Shown: positions 1 to 22,871 of the stretch, one piece after another
Layout: each line of letters opens with the position of its first letter
Position numbering within the stretch: the first letter of the stretch is position 1
Assembly (NCBI GenBank): GCA_003290165.1
Contig: QNQO01001156.1
Location: 124,001-188,000 of the forward strand
Reading direction: 5' to 3'
DNA from: Berberis thunbergii
Taxonomy: Eukaryota > Streptophyta > Magnoliopsida > Ranunculales > Berberidaceae
Length of the DNA stretch: 64,000 nucleotides
Made by a program: the position numbers and the translations under genes
Notes under the pieces: model-generated
The model's input: only the letters and a program-made list of their open reading frames with translations
What the model was told of the DNA's origin: nothing
Database searches by the model: none

Positions 1-1595
1 TCAGATGAGAATATGAAATATTTTTACCTCTCCACACTCTTTCTGGAATATCACCATCCAAAGGAACTGAATGAGACTTGTTGATGAGGTAACCAAACAG
101 TTTCAACCAAAAACACCTTCGGCAACTTAGCCATGCGAAGCATGCATTGGACCCTTTCTACAATAGTCCGATTCATTATCTCTGCCACTCCATTATGTTG
201 TGGAGTGCAAGGAACTGTCATCTCATGTCATATACCATGTTCGTCACATTAAGCTTTAAATTTTTTGATGTGTACTCACCCCATTATCACTTTGAAGACA
301 CTTAAAAAATCTACATGTTTCTCTTTCAACCCTGGCATGGAATTGTTGGAAGCACTGGAAAACTTGGTCTTTAGATCTGATGAAATGAATCCACAGTCTT
401 GTATAAGGTGCAACACGCCTTGTTTTTTGCCACAACAAGTGAACATTTGGTAAGCTTCCAAGCACTATTACCAAAGTAATTCATATATCATTATTTATCC
501 AAAACAAGTCCAGAAATCATATTTAGGGGAAGATCAAAAACATGACGTACATCTTTAAAAGTCAAAGTGCATAGCATATTAGTTTTGATACATACATCAC
601 CCACTCCTACAATCTCGGAGAAACTAGTATTACCCATCTTCACACTGTCAAAGTCTCCTGCTTTGTAAGTAGTGAAGTAGTTTTTCCTTGGAGTATCGTG
701 ATAAGATGCACCGGTGTCAATAATCCATTTGCTCCATTCGTTTGCAATATGCGAGCATTCATTTTCGTCACACAAAAGAACCATGGGTTGTTCATCTAAA
801 ATAGCAGTTGTAGCATATTTACTATCATTTTTCTTCACTTTTCCCTCTTTCCCCTTGAGTAATGAAAACAGTTTCTTTTAATGTGACCTAGTTTACCACA
901 ATAATGACACTTAAACCTTGCATCACTTGACTTTGATATCCCTTTTGACTTATCACGATTTTTATCATAACCATGATATTTCGTATTTTTATCTCTCCCA
1001 TCATTTTCAATTACAAGTGCTTGGGATTGATTAGTACCTGTAGGCTTCCTTCTAGTCTCTTCATTGAGTAAGCTACTCGTAACCAACTCCATAGTAAGCT
1101 GTCCATTTGGTGTCGAATTACTAACAAACACCACCAACGTTTCCCAACTATCTGGTAATGTGCTAAGAAGTAACAATGCTTGTATTTCATCATCTAACAT
1201 TATCTTCATTTTTGACAACTGATTCACTATACTTTGCACCTTCTTCAAGGCCTTGTTCGCAACAGTTTTTCTTTCATACAAATTTTGGAGTTTAGTCCAA
1301 AGAGAATGAGCATACGTCTCAGCGGACACATGGTGAAATACTGTATCATCTATCCATTCCCTAATATGGCCAATAACTTTTCTATTTAATTTCTTTCACT
1401 CATCTACAGACATATCCTTTAGTTTAACATTATCATCTTCAGTCGGGGCATACAAATCTTTGCAATATAAAATATCTTTCATCTTTACTTTTCATATCAC
1501 ATAATTAGAGGCATTAAGGCTAATCATCCTCGTGTTGTTATTCTCCATGTCAATTCCACGCTAGCAATCTCCCAATAGTTGTTTTGATATCACTT
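1..1595 (-). pseudogene. Ty1/Copia gag-pol remnant (gag, protease, start of integrase)
   Basis: Minus-strand reading frames give, in 5' to 3' order of the element, a gag C-terminal part (1329-835) with a CCHC zinc knuckle (CHYCGKLGHIKRNC), then an aspartic protease (838-491) with the motif WIIDTGASYH, then integrase-region sequence running off the left edge. Gag and protease frames overlap by a few bases, so the polyprotein is broken by frameshift. The DNA is clearly similar to the element at 42640-46843 (for example 1-60 resembles 44211-44270). Compared with that copy, about 310 bp between protease and integrase core is missing near position 400. A remnant of the gag start lies at about 1500-1380. 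Non-functional; the rest of the element is outside the window. Confidence 0.85.
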
Positions 1596-2148
1596 TGTTG
1601 GGGAAAACAAAGCAAACAACTACAAAGAAATTCTACTAATGGAAGAACAAAGTAATATCGCCAAACAAATATTCTGTGCAAACAAATAATCAAGTAAAAT
1701 AAAGTACACAAAGATATACGTGGAAAATCCTTCAAGGTGAAAGGTAAAAACCACGGGGCAAATCCAATCAATCCACTAATCAATAAAATAAGTACAATGT
1801 TATTTTCAAGCCTTTTGCCCAAGGCTTGAGGAGTACAAAGAGCAATATAAGGGTTACCTCACAAGAGCTTCAATTAACTTCCCAATCAAAGGAAGATTAT
1901 ACCGAAACAAACGACACCAAAATTCGTCAAGAAACATATTCAAAACATACTTGTGAGTCTTCGATAAAACCCCAACAATCAGCTCCTCATTCTCTTATTT
2001 CTTCTCTCCCAATAAAGTCACGTCCAACTCGCAGCTGTCGCACAAACACTGATTTATTTTTAACACAAACAAAGAGCCCTAAGTATTCTTATTTTATACT
2101 AATCATCTTGGGCCTGGTCCATCCTAATGAGCTGGACCCAACCCAACA
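1596..2148 (-). repeat. 5' LTR of the left-edge Copia remnant
   Basis: It begins TGTTGGGG next to a degenerate primer-binding-site-like string (1581-1592, reverse complement of a Met-tRNA-type site with changes). It ends CCCAACA at 2148, matching the end of the LTR at 46843 (GGTTGGACCTCAACA). It shares the block around 1730-1830 (CCTTCAAGGTGAAAGG, then a CTTGAG-containing string) with the LTRs at 42640 and 46158. No protein-coding content. Confidence 0.7.
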
Positions 2149-2715
2149 GATTCATCATGGGCAGGCATGAGTTGATTATAATGAGTGCAACATGAGGCAT
2201 TAGTGATGGTCCATTGGGGGGGGGGGGGGCAACAATCAGCTCCTCATTCTCTTCTTTCTTCTCTCCCAATAAAGTCACGTCCAATTCGCAGCCATTGCAC
2301 AAACACTGATTTATTTTTAACACAAACAAAGAGCCCTTGGTATATTCTTATTTTATACTAATCATCTTGGGCCTGGTCCATCCTAATGAGCTGGACCCAA
2401 CCCAACAGATTCACCATGGGCGGGCATGAGTTGATTATAATGAGTGCAGCAAGAGGCATTAGTGATGGTCCAGGGGGAGGGGGGCAACAATCAGCTCCTC
2501 ATTCTCTTATTTCTTTTCTCCCAATAAAGTCACGTCCAATTCGATGCTGTCGCACAAACACTGGTATTCTTATTTTATACTAATCATCTTGGGCTTGGTC
2601 CATCCTAATGAAATGGGACCCAACCCAACAGATTCACCATGGGCGGGCATGAGTTGATTATAATGACTACAGCAGGAGGCATTAGTGATGGTCCATAGGG
2701 GGGGGGGGGGGGGGG
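1974..2715. repeat. Threefold tandem repeat of an LTR-end/flank junction with poly-G tracts
   Basis: Three head-to-tail copies of a unit of about 255 bp begin at AACAATCAGCTCCTC near 1974, 2231 and 2486; the third is shorter. Each contains the LTR terminus (…CCCAACA), then the same non-LTR flank (GATTCA(C/T)CATGG…) and then a G run. The G runs lie at about 2216-2229, 2473-2484 and 2698-2715. The unit therefore crosses the element/host junction, so the amplification happened after insertion. Confidence 0.8.
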
Positions 2716-2828
2716 TGGGGTGTAAAACTGAGAGCGAGAGGACAGACATAGAATAATACAAAAGGAACTTTTGAGGAGAAGCAAATGGAATAGTTGGGGA
2801 GAGGGGAAAGCCCCAAAATGAGTACTCA

Positions 2829-2993
2829 ACTGAGCAGAGTCAGACGCAGGCAAGCACGCTTCTTAAATTTTCTCTTTTATTTTTTATTTTTCACCCATTA
2901 TCTCGTTATGTACTGAGCAGAGTCAGACGCAGGCAAGCACGCTTCTTAAATTTTCTCTTTTATTTTTTATTTTTCACCCATTATCTCGTTATT
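2829..2993. repeat. 83-bp tandem duplication
   Basis: Two near-identical copies, 2829-2911 and 2912-2993, both starting ACTGAGCAGAGTCAGACGC and ending in the CACCCATTATCTCGTTAT block. They lie about 1.5 kb upstream of the TAR2-like start codon. No ORF of note. Confidence 0.85.
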
Positions 2994-4408
2994 AACACGT
3001 CACATCTCTACATTGCTGTCTCTTGCTCTCTACCATTACTAGTGAGTGAGTGACTAGTCAGTGCTTCTGACTCTCTCTCTCTCTCTCTCTCTCCTCTCCA
3101 TTTCGTTCAAAATGGAACAAGTTGCTACTTCCAATTTTAATAATAAAATAAAGTTATAAGCTAAAGACTTTTGTATTGTTATTAAGCAAGGAAAATAAAT
3201 AAAAAGAATAGAAAGAGAAAAGCAAAAACCAAAAAAAACAAAAACCGAACCGAAAGCAGCAGTGCATCACAACAAGCAGCAGAGTAGAGGGAAGAGAGTA
3301 GCAGCTTTTTCAAAAAATAAATATATATTAATGGAATGGTCTTCCATCGGTCCATCATAGTTTCAGAGATCTCAACCAAATTCTCTCTGGTTGCCTCGCT
3401 GGTTTCCTCGCTGTCATCTCTTTATCTCTCTCTGGTGCGGTGCATAGCAGCATCAAGGAATCTCCGTTTTGGTGCGGTTGGGTTGGAGATCTAACATTAG
3501 AAAACTGAGAGATTTTCTCTCTTTCTTCCAGCAAAGCGAAGCCAAGGAAACGCAGCAGCAGCAGAGATTTCGAGGATATATTTGCGCGTGTTTCTGTATG
3601 GAGAAGACGAGATAAGATAAGAGAAGAAATCCGGCCAATTTTTATTCTCTTTCTTCTTAGATTTTGATGATGATGATTATTTTGATTCTTGACTAGTGAA
3701 TTTAGAAGAAGAAGAAGAAGCTGTTTTCTTGATTTTACTTTACTATTGAGAGAGAGAGACATAAATTAGATTAGAGTCTTGAGTGGAGTGATTGAGTTGG
3801 ATTTGAAGTAAAACTCATTTTGTTCGTTCCTTGCCCTCAATCTCTATTATTGTTCACAGCAAGAAAAGAAAAGAAAAGATAACAACAAAATCTCTCTCTC
3901 TCTCTCTATCTCTATTTGTTGTAACGCTCGCTAGCTTGGTCAGGTATAACATATATCTGGACATCAGGGAGGGAGGGAGAACACACGAGACAAGTATGGT
4001 ATATAACAAGTATGGTATATACTTTCTTTCTTTCTTTATTATGTGTGTATGTTTATGATTATGATTTAGAGGAAGAACCGACAAGCTTACGTTAGACCAT
4101 AGAGCTTAAACAAGGGGGTTTGGTTGGGCATTCAAAGTAACGGCAGAAATCACCCCTCATTCACTCTGAGTGGAGTGGAGGTGAGGGTTTTGGGTTTGTT
4201 ACACATTCGTCCAAGATTTATCCCTCCTTGTTCTTGGTTTAGTTTGGTTTTGCTCGTCCTCGTCCTCGTCGTCAGATAAAGATAAAACCAAAAAAGAAGA
4301 GAAATTATTTCCATATCTGCGTTATAACAAATCTTTTTGTAGGATTAGCTCCATTTGTCACCCCTTGTTAATTACTCATCCCTTAAAGTTCCTTTGTCTC
4401 TCTCGCTC
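2994..4408 (+). promoter_or_regulatory. Upstream region of the TAR2-like gene
   Basis: No convincing coding sequence. It contains a (CT)n tract near 3068-3093, another near 3892-3907, and many purine-rich or pyrimidine-rich stretches typical of plant upstream regions. Open frames on the minus strand (3182-3762) are low-complexity (poly-Leu/Ser) and are taken as chance. Individual hormone or light elements cannot be assigned from sequence alone. Confidence 0.5.
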
Positions 4409-4415
4409 TATAAAT
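4409..4415 (+). promoter_or_regulatory. TATA box of the TAR2-like gene
   Basis: TATAAAT lies 108 bp upstream of the chosen ATG, followed by a pyrimidine-rich stretch (TCACTCTCTTCACC) typical of a plant transcription start. The predicted 5' UTR starts near 4440 and ends at 4522. Confidence 0.6.
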
Positions 4416-4522
4416 GCCTCCCATTTCCCCATCTCACTCTCTTCACCAAACAACAAACAACCTCTACTTCTCTCTTTCTTCTTTTTGTAGTATCAATCAA
4501 TCCAACCCAATCTAAAGATAAG

Positions 4523-15234
<10,712 letters not shown>

Positions 15235-15280
15235 TGATGACAACCTTTAGAGAAAATTGTAGATTGAAAATCATAGCTCT

Positions 15281-15286
15281 AATAAA
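15281..15286 (+). promoter_or_regulatory. Candidate polyadenylation signal of the TAR2-like gene
   Basis: AATAAA lies 46 bp after the stop codon, followed by a T-rich stretch (15295-15345). Placement fits a plant 3' UTR; other weaker signals cannot be excluded. Confidence 0.4.
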
Positions 15287-16853
15287 ACTATATATATTTC
15301 TCAGTCTTCTTCTTCCTTTTCTTTTCAGTTTTTTTTTTCTTTGGTTGGCCATTTTTCTTACTAGGTAGTTATGGCAGATTTTCACTGTTTGATTGTTATT
15401 TACTGACAAGAAACTGATTCTTTGCAAAACTGTCTTTTCACTAATCATGGGAGTCCCAAGGCCGAGGGGAAGACCTTGGAATTAGATTCACGGAAACAGT
15501 TACAATTTTTGCTGCAATCAAATAGACATTTAGATTCATTTATGTTTAATAATTTTTTTCCTTTAAGATTTAATATGATTAATGTTATACGCGTGAGAAA
15601 AAGATGGAAGTCATAAAGGTGGATCTGTCATATATTAAGGGACAAAAATGGACTCTTCATCGTCACCTTAATTAACTAGGACTCTTTGACAAGTGCTGTT
15701 AAATTCAAAATGGAGGATTTAGTGTACTGCCATTTCCAAGTATTAGGATTAAGACCCAAAACTATCCCGAAATCCAATATTTGTTTCCATTATGTAATCT
15801 AAGATTCAAATATTTGAGATTATATTAGATTGTCTTGCATGGAAGTGGTTGTGGGACGAGATGGATCTTATCCCTATCTCATATCATTCATTCGGAATTG
15901 GGATGGGGTAAGCATCATCCCGATCTTGTCTCATCCCAAACAGGTTTGGGAGGAGACGGGATGAGTATGTACTAAATAATCCTCCAATAAAAAATAACAA
16001 AAGAATTTCATTTCACATTGATCATACACCAATAACGTCAAATGTATATACATATAATTTTCATCATAATAATATTAAATGTCATATAAAATTTGTAGAG
16101 GCTTACAATAGAATTAATTTGTCAAAGTGAATGATGGGAGATGGAAGGAGCCCTTCATAGATCCGTCTTGTATATTTTCGCAAGAGTTGAAATATCATTT
16201 ATACAAGATATAATTATGAACAATGTTCTCCAACTACATAATTCATAGTGCAAAACTAACTCAAACCATCATGTCTTTATTTTTTACAAGAATAGTTGTC
16301 TTATAACCAATCTGTGAAAAAACATAAATTTTCATGGGTTCTATTTGACTTAAAATATCCAAATTTAAGTTTCAACCTAAACAGAGTATCAAATCAAACA
16401 AGTAAATTTTCAAACACTAGATGTTCTGATTTAATTTCAACACGTCATAAACTTTCCTTTAGAAGAGTGTTTGATTAATATTAATAACAATAATAGTAAA
16501 TAAAAAATTTGGGATCGAGATCACGAAACGGGATGCCCACTCCTAGTCTTGCGTATTCCATATTCCTCATATTTACTTTGTGGTGAATGCAAGTTGTATT
16601 TACCTATTCCTCATCTTTACTTGGTGGTAATTGGTGAATAAATGTCAATTATCGATGATAAACTGCCTTGTTATGTTGGTGGAGCAGTTGAGACGATCAC
16701 GATGGCTTCCCAGTTGTAAGCAACCTCTGTTGTTTATTAGAAAAAAAGCGAGGTCCACGATTGAAAGATTAAAAACAAAAAAAATTATGAATGTGGTTTC
16801 CATATATAATATCATGACATGTTGAGAAAAAATGCAACGAATTAACATTTGGG
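15287..16853. other. Intergenic, no gene seen
   Basis: AT-rich sequence with no coding signal. At about 15845-15965 there is a G/C-richer patch with imperfect inverted strings (GGGACGAGATGG and CATCCCGATCTTGTCTCATCCC). Near 16525-16545 there is a GGGATGCCCACTCCTAG string resembling an hAT-type terminus. A bounded element could not be shown. Confidence 0.5.
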
Positions 16854-16994
16854 TTTGAAGCAAATAAGCATTTCATGCTGGCCATGGAGCTTGGTGTTGA
16901 TACAAGCTACAAACCATACTAAGATTATCAGGTTACATTGTTACTGCTCTCGACATGGCGTCTTCAAGGATCAACCTAAAACTAGTAAACCAAG
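16854..16994 (+). pseudogene. Methylesterase (MES/SABP2-like) pseudogene, 5' part
   Basis: Reads as the N-terminus of the plant alpha/beta-hydrolase methylesterase/hydroxynitrile-lyase-like family: EANKHF, then (after a 1-nt deletion) HGAW, then WC-stop-YKL, LRLSGYIVTALDMASS, and INLKLVNQ. The family consensus is HFVLVHGAWCWYK followed by VTALDLAASG. The start codon is lost (TTT in place of ATG), there is a 1-nt frameshift in the LVHG region, and a Trp codon has become TGA. The reading ends exactly at the TSD of the Tat-type element and resumes at 32182. Confidence 0.75.
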
Positions 16995-17484
16995 TGATGC
17001 GTTCAAATTTAGTCTCCTAGAAATCTAACCTGCAAAATAAGGTTAGATTGCCAAAGACCACCTTTTTGGTGGCCGAATGCACTCCGATACTTAAGTCAGT
17101 AAATATGTGGGAGAAGGTAAATTTCGACTTTGTACAGTTAAAATTGCATCCCTTTGTCCAATGTCCTCTTTACCTTATATAATGTCCATTATTAATTCTC
17201 TGCGCGACTTAAACATGTAAGGCGTGATGAGGGGAAACGTTTTTTTTGTAACAGTCTTTTCTTTCATTGAGATACGTTCTTGGGGGAGTGATTCCCGCCA
17301 TGATTCATCTCCTTCGTAACGTCTCTCCTCTTTAAGGGAAAGCTTCGTTGGGCCTTGATTTAGGCTTCTGATTATGATATGTTCTAAAGGGCCCTTTTGG
17401 CTTTTAATGACTGGACCTACCTTTTTAGGCTTTGCATGTCGGGCTTGATCTGAAGCACCTAGTCCTCGTGATAGATGATGTTTG
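16995..17484 (-). repeat. 3' LTR of the Tat-type element (incomplete)
   Basis: Similar to 31646-32140 throughout (shared ACTCCGATACTTAAGTCAGT, TTACCTTATATAAT, ATTGGACCTACC-type strings). Similarity stops near 17484; the inner end expected from the other LTR (…ATGTAACATCA) is missing, so a deletion removed it together with neighbouring internal sequence. Confidence 0.8.
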
Positions 17485-17699
17485 CAGGTTGGGCTTGATT
17501 TGAAACTGAATTTTATCGTTTTTTCAACATTACGCCTTTCGAGTTGTACAAGATTATTCCTGCTCCACTCCCCTTCTCGTTGGATGTTCCGCTGCAACAC
17601 AAGATCCATTCGTGAACAATTTGTTTGGTGTGTTTTTCCTCTTGATTGTTGTTTGGTCGATGTTCGTTGATGCCAATGAATTCAACAATGAAGTTTGCT

Positions 17700-20580
17700 A
17701 ATGCTTGAGCTTTTATTGCAATTTTAGAAGCATAACTGATGTCAAACTGCCCGAGCTATATTGCCAATTTTACCATTCTTCCGGAGAGTTATGGTTTGTG
17801 CAACAGTGACCAAAGTGGTTGTTCGATCATGAAAATGATGGGATGAGCTTAGAAGTATGGCCAGAGCTTTCTTCAGGATACGATCAGAACAAGTGCCAGT
17901 TTCTCCAAAGCCGAGTAGTTAATTTTTACAGGTCTGCAAATGTCTTGCTGACGTAGTAGACTAGCTTTTGTGCGCCCTTTTCCTCTCATATTAGTTATGA
18001 GCTGACTGCATGTTCGGACACTGACATGGATAAGTACAATGTTTCTCCTGTGTTTGGCTTTGATAGCAGTTCACTACTTCCCATGTACGCTTTCTGGCTT
18101 GGAAAATCTTTTCACATGCTTCACTCCACTTGAATGTTTTGTTCCGTTTCAAAATTTTGAAGAAAGAAAGACATTTATCTGACGATCTGGAAATGAATCT
18201 GTTCAAAGTTGTTATTCTACCATTAAGGCTTTGCATACCCTTGATGTTAGTTTGTGACTCCATGTTGAGGAGTACTTGTATCTGTTTCGGATCAGATTTG
18301 ATTCCTCTCTTACTACATACCCAAATAATTTCCCTGATTTTATTTTGAATGTGCATTTTTCTTGATTCAATTTCATTTTGTATCTTCGAAGCTGAGAGTA
18401 AGCTTGTTCGACCTATCTGATATTTGAACATCCTGTTTACAAGAAGTTGCTATCATTCACTCGATAGCAGCACATACCTCTTTCTATTATGAAAGATGTA
18501 TTTTCCTGGTCGGGTAGATGCATCTATATCTGGTTGTAGCCAGAGTATGGGTCCATGAAGCTTAGGAGTTCGTATCCGGCAGTGGCGTCCACTATTTGAT
18601 CTATTCGTGGGAGTGGTAAACTGTATTTTGGGCTGACCTTATTCAAATCTGTGTAGTGTACACATACTTTCCATTCGCCATTCTTTTTCTTGACCAAAAC
18701 CACGTGGCCAGCCAGTCCGGATAGTGAGATTTCTTGATCATCCCTGCTTTTATTAGACAATGCACCTCTTCGTTTATTGCTTGGTTGTGTTTTAGGGAAA
18801 CTGACATTCTTTTTTGTCGGATTGGCTTCTTGTCCAAATTGACTTGTAATCTGTGAGTAATGACGGAGGGATCGATGCCTACCATGTCTTTCATTGTCTA
18901 GGCGAAGACGTCCTGATTGTCTTTCAACAGTTGGATCGACTTCTCAATTAATTTTGGGTTGATTTTTGTGCCAATCCGAACTATTTTTCCTCCATATTCA
19001 CAGTCCAAATGGACTAGTGTTGTTTCTTATCCTGGTTGCTCAATATTTGGTTGACCTCTTGGATTGATTGGAGCTACATTGTCCCCTGGAAGGTTGAAAT
19101 TTGTTTGACCAAGTTGCTGCAGCGGCTCCTCTAGTCGTGACGATGATTGCTATTTGTTCGGGGCCTTCATTAATGCGTAGTGGCATTCGCGTGCAGCTGG
19201 ATGATCTCTTTTGATAATCTCGATGTTGTCGGCAGTGTGATACTTTAGACATTTATGCATGGTAGAAGACACTACACCCTTGTGTATCCAAAGCTGTCCG
19301 AGAAACATGTTGTATGTGGATGGAGCATCAACAATAAGGAAGTCTGTTAATATGACTCGTTGTCTACCCGGTTCTCCTGCTTTGACTGGTAGTTGGATCA
19401 TTCTAAGTGGGTGACACTGTTCTCCCCTAAAACCCACCAATATTGGCTGACTGTTGGGTGTAAGCATATTTTCGCTAAATTGCATCTTGCGGAATGTTGT
19501 CAGGTACAGAAGGTTGTTGAGCTACCCATGTCGATTAGTACTCTATTGATTTCCACCTTACTATCAATATTGAAATCACCAGAGTGTCATTATAAGGGAA
19601 ATGAACTCCCTTTGCATCCTCTTCGGAGAAGATCAGAGTTCGTTGGTTCGTTCTGACACATTGTATGGAAGGCTCTAGGTATCGGATCTTTGTCCCTAAA
19701 TCCGGGATTGATCACTTTCGTGATTGTTTAGATCGTTTTTTCTCTCTAGCTACATTGTGCAAGATGTATACCAGCTCTCTTCACTACACATTTGACCCTG
19801 TGATAGTGTATGCCTTCTCTTTCCCTTTAGATTGTTTGTCTTTCAGCCTAACGAATTCTCCGAGTCGTCCTCTCTGGATCCAATACTTAATTTGTCCTTT
19901 AATTTTTAGCAGTCTATGGTATCATGTCCGTGATTCTTGTGGAAAAAGCAATACTTGCTCTTATCTAGTCCATCTGGATCTCTTCTAATCTTGAGTGGGC
20001 ATTTGATGTCTTCCCACTTTGTCATGGACTTCAGGACGTTTACTCGGCTTGTTTTCAAATCCGTGAACGGTTTGTACGTCGTGTTGACTGCATTCTTTGA
20101 CCGTTCATGTCTAGGTCTTCGGGATTTCAACTTTCAGATTCTTGTTTGCTGAATTCAAACCTACCATTGGTCCAATGCCTTTTTGAATGACCTTTTTGCT
20201 CCAATGCCTATCATCTCATCCTCTCTCCTTTCCCAATTTGTTGGGAAGGATTTCTTCTCAGATTTATTCTTCCTTTTAGTGGCCAACATCTCCTTGTGAT
20301 GTACTTTTGAGCAATATTTAATAAGGTATCCATGTTTCTCGAGAGATCCAAATCTAGAGAGTTATAAAACGACACTCTTTTTAATATGGAAGTGAAAGTG
20401 GCTGTGGTTGTGTCATCGGTGCATCCGTCGATCATGGTTAACTCGTAAGTAAAACGGGTAGCGTACTCCCTGATAGCTTCTTCAGGTTTTTGCTTGATGT
20501 GGAGTAAATAATGTGGGCATTTTTTGATCCGCAGGCTGTCAATGAACCTTATGATGAAGGCAGTGGCTAACGCATGGAAG
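17700..20580 (-). pseudogene. Tat-type gag C-terminus, protease, RT and RNase H remnants
   Basis: On the minus strand, from right to left: gag C-terminal part (20580-19906) with a Cys/His cluster (KYCFFHKNHGHDTIDC); protease-linked region (19485-19150, FLIVDAPSTYNMFLGQ); RT N-terminus (18894-18643, DPSVITHRLQVN and KKSHYPDWLA); RT core (18760-18524, VLVKKKNGEWKVCVHYTDLN, LPRIDQIVDATAGYELLSF, MDPYSGYNQI); and RT end/RNase H linker (18431-17991, KTFKWSEACEKIFQ). Overlapping frames show several frameshifts and stops. The YxDD box and integrase are not seen in an intact frame. Lineage is inferred from the PRIDQLVDATAGHELLSFMD-type motif typical of Tat/Ogre. Confidence 0.8.
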
Positions 20581-20585
20581 GAGTC

Positions 20586-21468
20586 TGATTGATGCCAAAA
20601 ACCGACATTAATGTCGTTGCATGATTTTAGACATCAATCAAAAAAATATTAGTTGTTTCTATTTATTTTTTCCTTCAACCTGCAATACACTTCAACAATG
20701 CATAGTGGAAGTAGGGGTTATCGACTACTTCACTTGGATTAGAAGAATAGCAAAATAATGGATGGTGAAAATACATATTAAACTAAAAGTTAAAGAACAA
20801 AGAAAAACAAAAATAAAACTTACTTTTTCAATGGAACACTTTTCTCTCAAGTTAAAATATAAAGCCAAAAACTACAACTAAAAAACTCTGTAATAAAAAA
20901 CTATCAAAGAAAAACTATCCCTTATGAACTCCATGTATGGGGTTTTTATAGGTAAAAAGGGTTTGAGTAAAACAAGGAAACATGGTTTGAGTTAAACAGT
21001 TAAACATGGTAGAATGAAACAAGGATTGGTTGAATGAAACAATGAATGGTTGAGTGAAACAAGGAATGGTGTTGGAAGTGAATAAGGAAACATATCTTGT
21101 AGAGATTTTTTTTTTAAAAAGTTGGCCATGTGGATGTCCAATTCTTCATATTGATTTTCTCGAGATCCGTAGTTGTTGTTGCTTTGTGGGTTTGACTTCA
21201 TGGGTCTTGAAATTGAAATTCTTTAATCCCGATGAATGCATTTGAATTCCCATTGGGCCTTCTAGTTGATGAATTTAGCCTTATTGTGCCACTTTATGCA
21301 TAATTGAGATTTGTGCTTGAATTCCTACAAAATGCACAAAATACTTGTAATGACATCTTTTTATTTGATAATTGGACTTAACAATTGTATATTTATAAAC
21401 CCCCACGCTTGCCTTTAAAAAAAATTGTATATTTAGGGGTGTAAAATCGATGTTTTGGGTGCTTATCA
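20586..21468 (-). repeat. 3' LTR of the Athila-type element
   Basis: 883 bp; pairs with 30017-30851. It differs by small indels (for example an extra repeated GGTTGAATGAAACAA-type segment around 21020-21060). LTR divergence is visible, so the insertion is not very recent. Confidence 0.9.
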
Positions 21469-22871
21469 CACCACCCCAAACAACATTTTGCTAGTCCTTT
21501 AGCAAAGAACAACGAAAAGAAAGATAAGAACACAAAACAAAATATTTTTATTCGTCCTAAACTTCTAAAAAAAAATCAATACCACTTTTGCTGGTATGAC
21601 TCGATTGCATTTACAATATTCAACAACGCCTTAAACCTTTAGCATGACACTAAATGAGGAGTTTTAGCCTCCTAAGGGCTATTCAGGATGACACCCACAA
21701 ACACATTTTTTTATATGAAACAAAATTGATAATTGTCCTATTTTTCTCAAAGAATGTCCTTGTTATTCAACTGCATAGAAGAATATCTAATAAAACAAGA
21801 CAAAGGCTCACATTGGTATTGGATGAAATGTTTAGCAAGATGGTTTTGAGAAGGTTCAGATGGACAATAGATGCCTAATTTACCTTCTAAGGTTTGGTAA
21901 TGGTTATAAGTCCCAAATAGACTACAAGATCTATGTTTTTCTTAACTCGAAAAAGATGCCATCCTCAGTGACCAACCAAAAAAACGAATAATGAGACTTC
22001 ACAAGTTAATGTCCAATGAAATTTTAAGTCATCATATGACTCGGAGTTGTGTAAAAACACTCTGAATAAAATGAAAGGCCTGCTAGCTCACAAGGTTAAT
22101 GTCTCCACTATTATTACTCTAGATCATCAGGAAGTAACTTACTTTTATATTCCAAACTAGATCTATGGTTTTTGTGCAAAAAATTATTTGTTCCTAAATG
22201 CTCAAATGCAATATTTACTCTAGTAATAAACTTCCAACATCTCTTTGCCTAAATGTAATGAATCAAGTAATCCAATCTCATCATAGCTAGGATACCACAC
22301 CATTTTTTTATTTTATTTTATTTATTTATTTATTATAAAAAGATTTTCAAAAGAGGTATAAATTTTGATAAATCTCCTCACCCCCAAACAAATAGAACAC
22401 TGTCCCCAGTGTTAAACAAATGAAATGAAAAGTTAGAAATAAAAATTAGAACTTATTACCTCAGGTGATTTGTTGAACATCTATACCGTCCCTGCAATGA
22501 AAAAAGAGTGAGTTGGTGGGGGTGATGTCTTATTAATTTATTGAACATCTATACATCACCTCCAAATAGGAATTGGCGGTATTATTATTATTTTTTAATT
22601 ATTATTATTATTATTATTATTTTATGAATGAATGCATAAATGGATTGGGTTGTCTCCCAGTAGCGCTAAGTTTAATGTCATTGCCGGATGTAATGGGGGT
22701 GGTGGATATCACCCCCAAACAGGCTTAGTGGAGTACGAATTTGTAGGTGTGACTAATCCTCATAGTTATGATCAATCAATTGAATGGTTTCCACTGACCT
22801 TGTGGGAAGTTCATGGTATGGCTTAAGTCGTTGTCCATTTACTTGAAAGAGACTACCATTTGTAGGGTTTT
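21469..22871 (-). other. 3' non-coding tail of the Athila-type element
   Basis: Lies between the integrase end and the 3' LTR, where some Athila elements have an env-like gene. I see no convincing coding frame. It holds AT microsatellites (22311-22335, 22583-22622). Confidence 0.6.

Noticed and set aside
2386..2853. Open frames through the poly-G repeats
   Set aside because: They translate the tandem repeat and G run (poly-Gly/poly-Pro) and overlap on both strands.
3182..3762. Open frames on the minus strand upstream of TAR2
   Set aside because: Leu/Ser/Arg low-complexity translations of pyrimidine-rich leader DNA with no family motif.
4355..4522. In-frame ATG at 4355 that would lengthen the TAR2-like protein by 56 residues
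   Set aside because: It lies upstream of the TATA box at 4409-4415, and the extra residues are low-complexity; the ATG at 4523 fits the promoter layout.
15845..16545. Possible hAT-type MITE downstream of TAR2
   Set aside because: One terminus-like string (GGGATGCCCACTCCTAG) and an imperfect foldback are present, but no matching opposite end or 8-bp TSD was found.
21469..22871. Possible env-like gene of the Athila-type element
   Set aside because: No sustained reading frame or membrane-type segment could be recognised.
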